Source of the DNA: Adiantum capillus-veneris | Taxonomy: Eukaryota > Streptophyta > Polypodiopsida > Polypodiales > Pteridaceae | DNA: 64,000 bases | Assembly (NCBI GenBank): GCA_014529385.2 | Contig: CM043954.1 | Coordinates: forward strand, 96,677,247-96,741,246 | Direction of reading: 5' to 3' | Notes under the pieces: generated by a model | What the model was told of the DNA's origin: nothing | Databases searched by the model: none | Seen by the model: the letters and a program-made list of their open reading frames with translations, nothing else | Shown: piece after piece, positions 1 to 11,161 of the stretch | How positions within the stretch are numbered: the first letter of the stretch is position 1 | How the letters are laid out: each line of letters starts with the position of its first letter | Translations under genes and position numbers: made by a program

Positions 1-727
1 TTTTTACTTTGCTTTTTTAGTGTATTTTGTTATTTTCTTTGATTTTTTAATAAACAGGTCAAAAATTAATAATAAGTAGCAAAGGAGCTTAGATGGAGAG
101 ACTGAAGACATGGTGTGATCAGAAAGTCAAGGCGGACAAACACAAAAAAAAATTCAATCAAATCGGAAGATGGAAGCGGGAAGATTAAATTAGGCGACCA
201 AACCTACTTTTGCAAAATTCTTGCAGAATGAGCTACAGGAATCCGATTAGGGAAATTTTTGAGTCTAACATAGATTTCATGGCCTAGTAGGACTAACGGG
301 GGAATCTGGGAAAAAATGGTTTGGGAAGTCTGGGTATAGATATCCTAGGTAGGCTAAAACCACCTCATTTCCACTTGTTGCCTTTGGAGAGAGAGCTTTT
401 CGACTTCTTCGCGTGTACTTTCGGTAGTCTACAATTGTCCGTTTTCAACGCCGTCTCACACGAGACATGAGGGGTAAGTTCTTTACTCATCAATGATCCA
501 TTTTGTAGGGCCGGTAGCTAGTCAAAACCCCTAGTTAAAACCCTAGAATCCAAGCAGTGCACGAAGACCACCGACCAGAAATCGACAGTAGCGGCCCGTC
601 AGCTCAACCAAATCGGATGAAATTTGAACTGTAGCATACCCCAACATATTAGAACACTTCTATATCAACAATTGACCATTCGGCAAGGCTTGACAGGTCC
701 CAAGTAGAAAATCTAGGTTTTTGACAA

Positions 728-979
728 ATGCCAGAATTGTATTGTGACTCCACAGACAACTTACCTACGAGGTCTATACACAATGCATATGATTGGTTTT
801 GTGAAATCAATCAAGCAAAGCCCTCGAAAATCAGAGAACGGCTCGAAGGCTACAAAGTTTCACATTCGATATACGAGCTCAAACTGACTCCAAATGGGCC
901 AAAATTGGATGAGTTGCTTCACGACTATGTTGCGGACAAGTCTATAGCCTCAAAAGCGACTAACCAACTCAACTGGTAG
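728..979 (+). CDS. Hypothetical 83-residue ORF in LTR-element leader
   Basis: An ATG-started frame of 83 codons ends in TAG. The product is charged and soluble-looking, with no signal peptide or membrane segment, and I recognise no domain. It lies about 500 bp upstream of the long frame at 1473 and in a different frame, inside what would be the element's 5' leader or gag region. It could be a decayed fragment of a structural protein, a leader ORF or a chance ORF. About 480 bp of AT-rich non-coding sequence, in which I see nothing else, separates it from the next frame. Confidence 0.25.
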   Translation: MPELYCDSTDNLPTRSIHNAYDWFCEINQAKPSKIRERLEGYKVSHSIYELKLTPNGPKLDELLHDYVADKSIASKATNQLNW

Positions 980-1472
980 TGTAGTCACAAAAATAAGATA
1001 TTTCAGAGTCGACAAAGCATAAAGTGATGCCGGAAAGACCAAACTTTACCAAATTCAATTTAGGACTTGTTTTAGGTGTATAGAATGTGTTTAGGTCAAA
1101 ATTTTTAGGTTTTGCATGAAAAATATGACTTTTGTAAATAATCATGATTATTTACTTTTGCACTATTTTGCAACTTTGTCATCATAGATCCAAAGTACAT
1201 GATCCCCTAAGGCCACTAGACAAGTTTGAATAAATTTGGATCTCAAAATCTCAAAATTTCTTGACATCTACTGTTCCAGAGACCTAAAGCCTAAATCTGG
1301 CACCATTTTCACCCAATGCACTCAAATGAGCCCATATTTCACTCAGAGTATGTATTTGGTATATATTTCAAGCCTATAATGCCAAATTTGCAAAAAGTTG
1401 AAAAATTTACTCAGCTAATATAAATAATCGCGATTATTTACTTTTGTAACAAATTTTTGTTTTGAGTCAAGA

Positions 1473-4400
1473 ATGCCACTTGAAGAGCATAACACCACAG
1501 TGTTCACAGGAAGATTCAAGAGCGAGGAAGGACATCAGGTATAGCTGCAACTTCTATTTAAAGAAGTGTATGATGTTGCTACAAAGCCCGAGACCAAAGA
1601 AGCCAACCGAAGGCTGGGACTTAGAGATTTCTTTGAACAAGAGCCGTGTGGAGTGGACTTCCAAAAAGCTTATGAGCTTTTTTCCACAATCAAAGAAGAT
1701 GGAACCGCTCAAATCTCTGACCAGCAAGGGAACAAAGTTGAAGTGGAGATTACCAAAGAGATAGTGGTAGAAGCACTCAAACTGCCACCATAGGGAATGA
1801 CAATGAGGGCAAGGGATAGAAAGACGGCAGGAACCTTCACCAAGGAAACCGCCGCTGCTACATTTGCCGACCTCATCCAAAAACAGGTGGAAGAGCCCGC
1901 AAGGTTGTGCCACCAGCACTTCCACTTCCTCGCCAAAAGACCGCCAAGGTATATGACACCTAATCATGAGGTTGCCACAACCTTTACACAAATTCTCAAA
2001 TCAACAACTAGGCAACCAATTGACCATGCATAGTATGATTTGTCTACATTCAAAAGGACAAAGAAAGAGGGAAAAATTACATACCTGGGAGCACCAGAGG
2101 TTCTAACCAGGATTGCCTACCATGCTATTGGCATGGCCGACAACTTGCCGCTTGCTCAAGATCAAAACACTTGGATAGTGTCAGCACACCCTTCCCCTCG
2201 AGCTACAAGATCTGCCAAGAGAACATACAAGTCAGATGAAGAGTCTGCTGAGAGCTCCCAAGAACGGCATAGTAGTGAAAGCTCAAATAACGAGGAAAAA
2301 AGAGAACGACGGGAAGAAATGAAGAGAAAAGCCGTGGCAGTGCACCAGGAGGAACCTGTACAAAAACAAGCCCGATTTGAAAGAGAAAAGCACTCTTACG
2401 AACACAGCCACAAAGCACAAGGTAAGGACCCGGCAAAATGGGTACCCATTGAGCTTAAAGGTGCAAGAACAAGACATAATACCAGGAAACAGGCAGAAGA
2501 TCCCACGTAATTACTGGAAAAGATGTATCAAGAAGCAGAAGATTTAAAGATGAAATAAGCCCAAGAAGCGGAACAGAAAGCTAAAGAGGTGGCGTAGCAG
2601 CAAAAGCAAGCAGAGGAAGCAACAAAACAAGGAGAAGCACAACATGATCAAGGTGATGTGTCTCTCCAAATTTCTTCACCTGTTTCAGAACAACATGACC
2701 ACCCCATGCTGAGCCCACCACCTTCACCAGCGGATAAAGCCAAAGAAACTGAACCCACCAAGGAGATAGAGCCTGAACAAAGAGAAGCACCTGAATCTGC
2801 ACAACAGGAAGCTCAATCTACAGAAGAGCTACAAAAAGAGCAAGACAAAGAGCCAAAAAGGGCAGCAAGTCCTGCACCAATAGAGGACAACACAAAGTTT
2901 TAGGAACCAAGAGAACAGGAGACCGAGGAAACACCTTCCACCTCAACAAAACAAGAAACGGCCGAGGCATCCATGGAGCCTCAGAATGACAAAGCGGAAA
3001 AAGATCAGCAACAGCCACAAGGGCAACAACAACCAGTTACCATGATGCAGCCAAGGGATACACAAGAGACTGCAGAAACATCACGGCAACTAGCACAAAA
3101 TGAAGATTGTAAATCAAACGACAAAGTTATCCTGCAAGTTAACGAGTATGCCAAGCAAATGTAGAACATGACTGAATGACTTTGCTCAGTAGCAGTTAGC
3201 CGTAGCACAAGGGCCAAAGAATTAGAGATAGTGATTGACACACTCCAAGAGGAGTTAGACGACCGATTAAACGTCATCACCAATCTACAAAGGCAAGTGC
3301 AGGAGTTGAAAGAGAAATCTGAACAACATCATCTCGCAAGGGATAAACAACGGAAAGAGATGGAGGAGCTCGGTGATTTGCTTACGAAATTGCCAGATGC
3401 ATGCAAAGCAAAAGATGAACAACTGACAGAAGTTACAAACAAACGTCTAACTACAACCCTGTCAGTTTTCAGAAGATTGAGGTACAATTAGATGTAGCAA
3501 ATACTTCCCTACAGTACTCAGAGCAAAGAATAAATGTTCACGCAATTTTCTTACGGCAAATATGAGAGAATCCAGCCGTAGCCTTGATCAAAGGAACATA
3601 CAAGGTCTACAAAGCATTAGAGAATAAGAATAAAGACCTCGAGATGGAGTTAAGATTGGAGCAGTCTCAACGCAGAGACCTGGCTTTAATGCGGGTGCAA
3701 AGAGAATACAAGCTGTTGAAAGAAATAGCTGAACTTAAAAGGGTTAACCAACTCTTGAGAGAGGGACGACCAGAAACACAAGAAGAGGCAAGCACTTCAG
3801 AGCAGCCACAAATAGAGATCCCCTCAGTTTCATTCGCTGAGATGGAGACATAGCCAGCAGAAGAGCTAAGTGGCGAGGAGGAATTTCAAGTACACCTAAC
3901 TGAAATGGATACAATGCCAATGGTCCAACTTTAAAAGACTGAGGAAGATGCATTGAAGGAGAAAATTACACAAGAGGTAGATGAGCAATTGAAGGCAGTA
4001 ATGGATTGGGAGTTGAGAGTTCTTCACTCCGTCAACATTACATAACTCATTCCCAATCAAATCAACACGCAATGGCACCAACAATCCTTGCCCTATCCTC
4101 TGATTAAGGTGGAGTTGCTACAAGTAAAAGAGAGGCTATACAAAGACATGCAGGAAGAAGGCATAGATCAAGACCACTCAAAGTGGAGGTTGAGCTGGCT
4201 GAACAAGAATCCAAGGTATTTGATTTTGTTCACAAGAGAACCTGCAGCCCTACAAAAGGATCCTACTTTTTGTCCTATATCAAGAGTAAGGACCTAGATA
4301 GCACATGAGGCACTAACAAAGAAGCGGCCAACTTGGCTGAAGTACCCCAGATTGCCTGATCCAACAAAGGGACCACCGACAGAAGAGTACATGGTGAAAA

Positions 4401-4882
4401 CCCTAATGGGTGCCATGTCCTTCTTCAAAAGTCTACCAGATTTATCTTGCGCTATGCTATATAAAATCTGTCTAATGCTGCTCACCTGCATCAAAGTATT
4501 CCATGAGCCAGAGCAAGCAGGCGCCCCTTGGATGTCATTCCTCGAGGGTAATAAAGGATTATGCTACGACCTTAGTGGCCAACCTTTCGAAGAAGTCCTC
4601 TATGGCTTCTATGCGAGATGCATGTTTTTACCTTCTCACAATATGCTGGCATTTGAGGAAGCATTGTACACAGGGTTCTTCACTTGGCGAACGAAAATAT
4701 TTGGGATCAGCAACCTGACATCACGATTTATAGGCTACTCAGCAGTGGAGCTGAAAAACAGAGTCACTATGCAGTTCTTGCAAGTGTCAGATAAAGAGAG
4801 GAAAATCAGATACCAAAAGGCACTAAATGCGCTTAAAGACCGCCTCGCCAGCTGTCAACCTGAAGACTACTTCAACCCATAA
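1473..4882 (+). pseudogene. Unrecognised ~1,135-codon retroelement protein, many premature stops
   Basis: One reading frame runs from an ATG at 1473 to about 3440, shifts once (roughly 3440-3480), and continues in another frame to TAA at 4880-4882. The N-terminal part (about residues 20-220) looks globular. The middle (about 270-800) is rich in Q, E and K with heptad-like stretches, suggesting coiled coil. The C-terminal ~180 residues (4352-4882) are hydrophobic/aromatic, globular and uninterrupted. I see no zinc knuckle, DSG/DTG protease, YxDD or DDE motif. Fourteen in-frame stops lie at 1542, 1791, 2031, 2508, 2556, 2595, 2901, 3162, 3177, 3563, 3851, 3932, 4043 and 4295; each is TAG, TAA or TGA, one C-to-T step from CAG, CAA or CGA. 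The function is unknown. A gag-like structural protein or an accessory ORF is plausible from its place before the 3' LTR. Confidence 0.6.
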
Positions 4883-4900
4883 AGTCGTGTCAAGGGACAA

Positions 4901-4921
4901 CACAAGCGAGGAGGGGGGAAA
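4901..4921 (+). promoter_or_regulatory. Polypurine tract before LTR
   Basis: A run of almost only purines (GAGGAGGGGGGAAA at its 3' end) sits directly before the TGTTAGC start of the LTR. This is the place and composition expected of the plus-strand primer used in reverse transcription. Confidence 0.6.
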
Positions 4922-5328
4922 TGTTAGCAGCAAGCTAACATGGATACCATTTTTCGGCGCTCTTATATTAAATACACTTATTATTTTTTATAAATCGAGA
5001 ATATAGTAACTCTTATTTTTTTGGATAAATATGAGCCGAGGCTGCAAGCTTCCAGATTGTATCAACCTGTCATTACCTATCTTTAGTTAGAGCTCCCAAA
5101 TTATTAGTTTTGACCACCAAAAACCTTGGCTAAGGTATAAAAGCCAATTTTTGTAAGTTATTTGTAAGTTTTGGATAATGAAATACAGAGTGTGAGCTAA
5201 CGGTGCTTACTTCTCTCCTTCTTGCGCTTCCTACTCCCTACCCGGTTGTCACATTGTAGTCGCATTTGTTGCATTTCAACCGTAGGTAAGAGATCTACGC
5301 ATTGACATAAACACATCAGAGTATTTCA
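4922..5328 (+). repeat. LTR of the unrecognised element
   Basis: The block starts TGTTAGC and ends TTTCA, about 407 bp. It contains a TATA box (TATAAAAG near 5137) followed about 100 bp later by a pyrimidine-rich stretch. The first bases can form a small hairpin (GTTAGC / GCTAAC). A polypurine tract precedes it and a primer-binding-like sequence follows it (5336), so it may be flanked by internal sequence on both sides. The partner LTR is not in the window, so the ends are inferred from the TG..CA rule and from context. Confidence 0.55.
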
Positions 5329-5335
5329 TAGATTT

Positions 5336-5353
5336 TGGCGTCGCCGACCCGTG
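5336..5353 (+). other. Candidate primer binding site after LTR
   Basis: TGGCGTCGCCGACCCG follows the LTR end by seven bases. It resembles the TGGCGCCGTTGCCGGGGA type of tRNA-derived primer site used by Athila/Tat elements, but the match is partial and could be chance. Confidence 0.35.
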
Positions 5354-5983
5354 GCCTAATTTCATCATAAGTAGGAATTTACACTTCAAAATAAAAAACT
5401 AAGCATAGGCGGGGTATTGGGGCATCTTGCTAAGCATTTAGGTGCATTGTGGGTCGAAAACGACTAGGTAAAAAATCCACTAATGTTAATAATTGCAATT
5501 TTGGCACTTGACCTAATGTGGGGTTTGAGACCATAAGCATGTCTGCTTAGGTCTTATAAACATGTCCTAGAAGTTTTATAACAATTGGATGTCATTTGAT
5601 GCTGTAGCAAATGTGATTTGTTTGCCGATGAGCGATTGGATTTTGGTGATTTCAGTCACTTGAGTGTAGCTTGAGTTACATGCGGGTTGTTGATTGTTTT
5701 CTGAGAGATTAACAACCTCTTTTAGCCTCTATTCACTAGTCGAGTCAGCTTCATCCCATGGATTGAAAATTAATCGTGGTTCTCGCTAAATCTGCAATAA
5801 GATAGGAGTGAGGTTAGACACCCATCCCACAGTGGTTGTCAATACAGAGGGCATTGGTGGATTTGGTGAACTCATTAGGGTGTCATTCACATAGGGTCCC
5901 TGCGGGCCCCCTTTTGTTATTAAAGACAAAGTGACCTCCCAACTAACGATGTCGCTAGTTCTCGGGGAGAGGTGAATTCTCAT

Positions 5984-5984
<1 letters not shown>
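5354..5984. other. No gene recognised
   Basis: About 630 bp of AT-rich sequence with only short ORFs. If the site at 5336 is a real primer site this would be the leader of a second element copy, but I see no clear similarity to the first kilobase of the window. Confidence 0.3.

Positions 5985-6070
<86 letters not shown>
5985..6070. repeat. (GA)n microsatellite, ~86 bp
   Basis: An uninterrupted GA dinucleotide run. The leucine/serine-rich ORF on the opposite strand is a by-product of the repeat. Confidence 0.95.
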
Positions 6071-6074
<4 letters not shown>

Positions 6075-6075
<1 letters not shown>

Positions 6076-6302
6076 GTGTATAGTGGAAACATTGGAGAGG
6101 GCAAAATCAAGCTGTGTGCATCGAGTGGTGGTCTAATAGAGCGTATGTTCATTGGTGTGTGTGCAAACATTGTTTTGCTAGTGGAAGTGTATAGTTTTGA
6201 AGGTGATTTTGAGAGGAGTGGGATATTATGAATACCCTAGGCTATCGAGAGGCCTTTGTGGTGTGTTTCAAGGTGTGTTCCCATTCCCTCTCTCCAAGGT
6301 CC
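6075..6302 (+). repeat. Unknown dispersed repeat, copy 1, with a defined right edge
   Basis: The sequence from about 6190 to 6302 aligns by eye with about 42490-42606: both hold TTTTGAAGGT, then a GATGTGAATGCCCTA-like segment, then CCCATTCCCTCTCTCCAA(G/C)GTC. Both copies stop at that same point and then join a different minus-strand coding remnant (RNase H here, DUF4283 at 42.6 kb). That suggests the true right end of a mobile sequence. Left edge and class are unknown; an LTR or a 5'-truncated retroposon is possible. Confidence 0.45.
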
Positions 6303-9300
6303 TGTATTCCAGGGTTTGTTCACCAAGTATAATAGTGCTTGATGATTCACAAAAAACACAATCTTGTTTGCGAGAAGGTAGTGTCTAAACCTTTTCATAG
6401 AATAGGCCATTTTTAGCCCTTCTCTTTGCGTGGTCATGTAATTCTTGTTTGTACTATTAAGTTGTCAACTAGAGTAACATATAGGAAAATCCATGTTGCT
6501 CACTCTAAGATGTGCTAGAATGCATCCTATGGGATAAGTTGGTGCATCGATGTGGACGTTGAAGATCATAGAATCAAGAGCTTTCAAAATTGGAGCGGAG
6601 ATAAATTTCTACTTCAATAATTGGAATGCTTCTTCACATTCATTGGTCCACTCAAATTTTGTGATAAGAGAGTAGATAGGTTTTGCAATGATTGCATACA
6701 TATAGATGAATCTCTGATAATATCTGCAATGGACCATGAATGCTTATACTTCTCTAGCCTTTTTTCTCTTGGTAGAGCTACAATCATTTGAATCTTCCTA
6801 TGATATGTGGAAATGCCGCTCTTGGACACAATGTGTCCTATAACTTTTCCTTGTCTTACCATGAAGACACATTTCTCTGGGTTTAAGTAGATGCGATAGG
6901 TTTTGCATCTCTCATCTTCTTCAAATTCTCTATGTGCTCGTCTCTCAAGAGAGAATGCATGCATAATATGTCCATGTATATCTCTAAAAATTGTCTTAGA
7001 TATGTCTCTAATCATCCTTTGGAAGGTGGCAAGTACATTGGTTAAGGAAAATGGCATCACTCAATAAGCAAATATGTCCCATTTTGTGGAAAATGCTATC
7101 TTATGATGATTCTCTAGCTTCAGCAAGCTAGTTTAGCATGAAAAACCATCCAGATAGAGATAATCTTCCTTGCCTGCAACTCGCTTGATCACATGATCAA
7201 TAATTGGTAGGGGATAGTTGCGTTGAATAGTAGCCGCTTTTACCTATTTGAGATTTATACATACCTGTAATTTTGTGTTCTTCTTAGGCAATACCACAAT
7301 CAATGAAACCCAATCTGTGTGCTCAATATTGTAGTTGAACTCTGCTTCCTTAAGCTTATCTATCTCCTCCTTGATCTTTTGTCAAAGGTTTTGTTATAGG
7401 TATAGGGGTGTTGTTTGTGAGGCTTTGCATCACTCTTAAGGGGTATGGTATGTTGAAATATATTGCTTGGATCTACACCCTTAAGATCCTTGTATGATCT
7501 TGCAAACACATTGATCTTGCAAACACATCTCTATACTCTTTTAGTGTTGCTATTAACGACTTCTCTTCCTTCTCCATGATGTCAATGGCGATGTATGTTG
7601 GCCTCAACTCCTCTGTTGGTTTAGCTAAATCAATGCGCTTGGCTTTCTTAGGTCCATCATACAATATCCTTTGTTCCTTAAGTTCTTGCATCAGTTTTTT
7701 AAATATGATCTTTTGATCTTGGATTGTGTATTTTTTGTAGTGAGAGGGTGCATCAAATCTGTCTGTGTTTGAGTCCTGTTCACTATCCATTTTTGTGGTC
7801 CAAACTTCTTCCAAGGTTTGCTTCAAGTTTTAATACTCTCATTTTTTCTCAGTTCTGGTCATTCTTGATTAAGTTTCAGTTGTGTCTTTGGTTTTCACCT
7901 TGTTTGCTTCTTATGATTGATTGTTTTTCAAGAAAACTTAGTGTATTCTTGTATGATCTTGTTTTTGACACAATCAAATGCTCCTACGAGCATCAAGTAT
8001 TTCATTTTGTCCTTCTCAAGGGACATAGTTTTTCCTTACATGAGTTTTTGTTTCCTCACTCGTTTTGCTAGATACCTTTCTTGCCTTCTAGATTTGTGGT
8101 TAGGAAAACTGTATAAGATTGCCTCTTTTTTGTTTGATTTTGTTTTGTTTTTAGAGATACTGAATAGCTCGCTCTAGAACATTGCTTCAAGAGTCTTGAA
8201 ATTAATTATCATCTTTGTCACACAAATCTCTGATGGAAACCTCGTCAATTATACATTTTCACCCAACTAGTTTTGGTGCATCCAAATCCTCAATCTCTGA
8301 TCCTGATTCGAAGGAAAAACTCATCATTTGGAAGGGTGCTATGTCATAGCCCTCTTTGTCACAATATGTCATTGGATTTTCTTTGTTCACACATACATTT
8401 AGAGTAGCCAATATTTGATCCCAACCAAAATGTTTAAGCAGCTCTTTTTGAAATGGTTATGGAATATAATCTCTGTCTTCCACTCGTCTAGGATGCACTC
8501 CTCTCTAGCTAGGCTCTTGTATTTGGATGCACCAAATATCCAAAGGTGTGCATTGGTTTTCCATCATGAAGATTTTCCCTTCTCAGTGACATTTGTGGAG
8601 TGAAATTCCTCTATAAGAGTTTGACTAGCATCTCTATAGTTGTGGTCCTTGATGTTGATCCTCATTGCAACCTCCTTGTGTCTTAAGTAGATATGGTCAT
8701 AGCCCCATTTTAAGCTGATGCATGAATGGTCTTCTCAAAATGAAATCAAAGTTGTTGCTCTTGTCAGAGTCCACTATGGTGAAGGTATGCTTGTACTCTA
8801 TTCGGCATGAGGATACTATGATTTCTATCAACATACCCACTGGTCTCTCTACGTATCCATCCACAAGTTGTAGATTCATTCTTTTTGCTTTTCTCCCCCA
8901 TTTTTTCCATATCTCTTTTGTGGAAATGGATACTCTAGCCCCTTCTATCAAGTATAGCTATTGTTTTGACTCCTTTGTGTTCTAGTGACAAGGGGTATTT
9001 CCGTCTTTTCCTTCACAATAATCCCCCGCCTTGTTCACAATCACTGGTTTTGCCTTTGGTTTATCTAGTGATGCATAAGCCATCTAGCCATCTATAGAAA
9101 TGTCTTGATGAGGAATTTTCAGCCCCAACTTCTCCAAGTTTTTGCCCACTTCCTCGCATAGATGTGGTCTACACTTATAATAGAGCATTCGCTCTCCATT
9201 ATTATACTTATACAACCCCACATGGGTGTTTTTCGTGTTTACTTGTGTTATTTTATTTACTCGCCTTAGGTTTGTATTTACTCGTGTTGTTTCACTTACT

Positions 9301-9329
9301 CGCCTATGCTTTGCATTTGGAATGTCCAA
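6237..9329 (-). pseudogene. Decayed Ty3/gypsy (Athila-like) pol: protease, RT, RNase H
   Basis: Minus-strand fragments appear in gypsy order. Protease region, 8697-8951: ends in a FDFILRRPFM motif corresponding to the usual (I/L)LGRPF(M/L). Upstream conserved linker, 9084-9329. Pre-RT segment, 7473-7826: EYRDVFARS. RT, 6614-7060: MPFSLTNVLATFQRM, then a YLNPEKCVFMV/GHIVSKSGI motif. RNase H, 6302-6437: the REGLKMAYSMKRFRHYL segment and ALLYLVNKP. Several frameshifts and stops separate them and the YxDD box is not readable in one frame. The RNase H part is cut at about 6302 by the unknown repeat, so integrase and the 3' LTR are absent. Long inactive. Confidence 0.85.
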
Positions 9330-9900
9330 ATTAGATGGATTATCCTTTTCTTCTATGTTAGCTTTGTCTTTTGTGCATGTATCTCCCGTTCGTCCACAAT
9401 AATATAGAGATTTTGCACAACTAGATACATTATTCCCTCATCATTAAAGTATTAATCACAATTTTAGTCCACAAGCAGTGGGTCCTTGAACTCACTAGGT
9501 CTCTCTTCTAACTTTACACAATAGCAATCCAAATCGTCTTTGTAAATTTTTGCACTCTGTTTGTTTTCATGCTAAACTTTGTTGGATCTCTCTGTTTGTT
9601 TTCTTGAGGATCAGCTCTAAGGGAGGTAGTGGTCCCTGACTAACACTCTTTAGTGAAAATATTGCTAACTTGGTCTCCTGCAGCAGTAGGGTTTTTACTA
9701 TGGTATATTCTACCTAATATCAAATACATCAAGAAAGAACACTCTTGCAGAACCCTAACCTGTTACCTCTTTGGTCGCTTCCAAATATTTACCTCGGAAT
9801 CACTTCAAGCTGCAATTCTCAAGCCCTTGTAATCTCTACAACAAACACTCTTTTTTGTGTGTTTTGGACGTGATTAGATTAGGTGAAAGTCAAACCCTAA
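9330..9900. other. No gene recognised (expected gag region of the minus-strand gypsy)
   Basis: By position this should hold the capsid part of the minus-strand element, but I find no readable zinc knuckle or capsid motif and only short ORFs. Either gag is deleted or it has decayed beyond recognition. Confidence 0.3.
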
Positions 9901-10800
9901 GTCTCACTTGACGATTTTTTCATTTGAAGTGTTTTTGGTCCTTTTGATCACCTTTTTGGATTCTTTTGGAAACCTTGTTTTAGGAAATATTATTTCTTTT
10001 GGTCTCTACTATAGACTAAAAAGTGTTCGCCCAAAATCTCAGATGGGGGACATGGATCACGATCCATCTTTCATCACTTCTAGAATTGGGATTTGGCTTG
10101 CTGATAGGATATGGTATTTGTAGCGTATCAACAATTTCTTATTGAATTTGGATCAGTTTTGATCAACTATAAGTGAAATCTTGGGTTTGCTTTGGCAAGT
10201 TTTGACAAACTTTTGATTTTGGCTCTTTTGACCACCTTCATTAACTTTTTGTCAGGTAAATGTTTTTCTATAAGCCTTAGCTACTCACTGCTCAATTCTC
10301 AGTCAAAATCTATGATGAGGTACATGGATTGTGATCCATGTTTAGCGTCCTTTTGGCATGAGTCTTGGTGAACTTGTAGTCTATGCTATTTTGAAGCTAT
10401 TCCCCAAATCTTTTTGGATTTGAATCACAAAAGTTTGAAAAACCCCAAAGTTTAGTCAACTTGGTTCGCTTTTGGTGATGCTTTCCAATTTCCTTGATTT
10501 GAGTGTGTTTTGGTTTCAATTTGACCCCAAACTTTGGTTTCTATTGCTAGTATCAATCAAATGGTCTCAATTTTGTCTCACTCTGTCTCTAGGGGACATG
10601 GATTGCGATCCATGTTCCACCATAAAACTTGATGAAACTTATCAAATTGCTTCTTTTGAGTTTTATAAAACCCTTGGGCACACCAACTTTTTGAGTTTTG
10701 ATCAGCTTTTAGGTCTCCACCATCAAATTTCCTAGTTTTTAGAGTTATGGTCTCTTTTGCCCAAAATTGGTTTTTAGCCCTTTTTCCTGATCTCTTCAAC
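9900..10800. repeat. ~273-bp tandem repeat, three diverged units, each with a palindrome
   Basis: The motif CATGGATTGCGATCCATG (or close variants) occurs at about 10051, 10323 and 10597, spaced 272 and 274 bp. Around each are similar phrases (a CCCAAA(A/C)TCT-type segment before it, and TTTTGATCA- and TTTTGGG-type segments between). CATGGAT and ATCCATG are perfect inverted arms with a 4-base loop. The repeat lies between the pol remnant and the minus-strand primer site, so it is probably in the 5' leader of that gypsy element. Confidence 0.6.
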
Positions 10801-11142
10801 CTAATTTGATGATAATAGTTTCTACTTACCTTATTCCTATGTGCTGGAAAGAAACTAAGAACAAAAATGAAGAAAATGGTACAAACTAAAGTCAAAATGG
10901 AGAATGGAACATTACTTTCAAAGCATCGAGAAGATTTGAAGAATGAAATGCTTTTGGTATCTCACTCACAACTCTCTTTGCCCCTCAAGGATAGATCTAG
11001 CCAGTCCCTCGACTCTAGACTCTATCAAGCACTAAACCCACGTTGGGATGCTTTACTGCTAAAGTCTAAACAAAACGGATAAAAGATCATTGGAAAAAAA
11101 GGCTTTAAATACATATTAGGTCACTCACCACCTAAGGATCTT

Positions 11143-11160
11143 TCCCCAGCAACGGAGCCA
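11143..11160 (-). other. Primer binding site (tRNA-Asp type), minus strand
   Basis: On the minus strand the sequence reads TGGCTCCGTTGCTGGGGA, 15 of 18 identical to the TGGCGCCGTTGCCGGGGA site typical of Athila elements. It directly follows (minus sense) a CCCAGTAACA end that would be the 3' edge of a 5' LTR. It fits the minus-strand pol remnant at 6.3-9.3 kb. Confidence 0.65.
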
Positions 11161-11161
11161 A

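Larger units (their letters stand above)
1..5328 (+). mobile_element. Non-autonomous LTR element (internal region plus right LTR), left end outside window
   Basis: The stretch ends with an ORF stop at 4882, a purine-rich tract (4901-4920) and a TG-starting, CA-ending block of about 407 bp that looks like an LTR. The left LTR would lie before position 1. The internal region carries one long decayed frame (1473-4882) and a small ORF (728-979). I see no protease, RT, RNase H or integrase motif in any frame, so the element would depend on enzymes from another element, as LARD-type elements do. That classification is inferred from layout, not from a family match. Confidence 0.55.

Noticed and set aside
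5955-6170. Minus-strand ORF with LSLSLS run
   Set aside because: Produced by the GA microsatellite.
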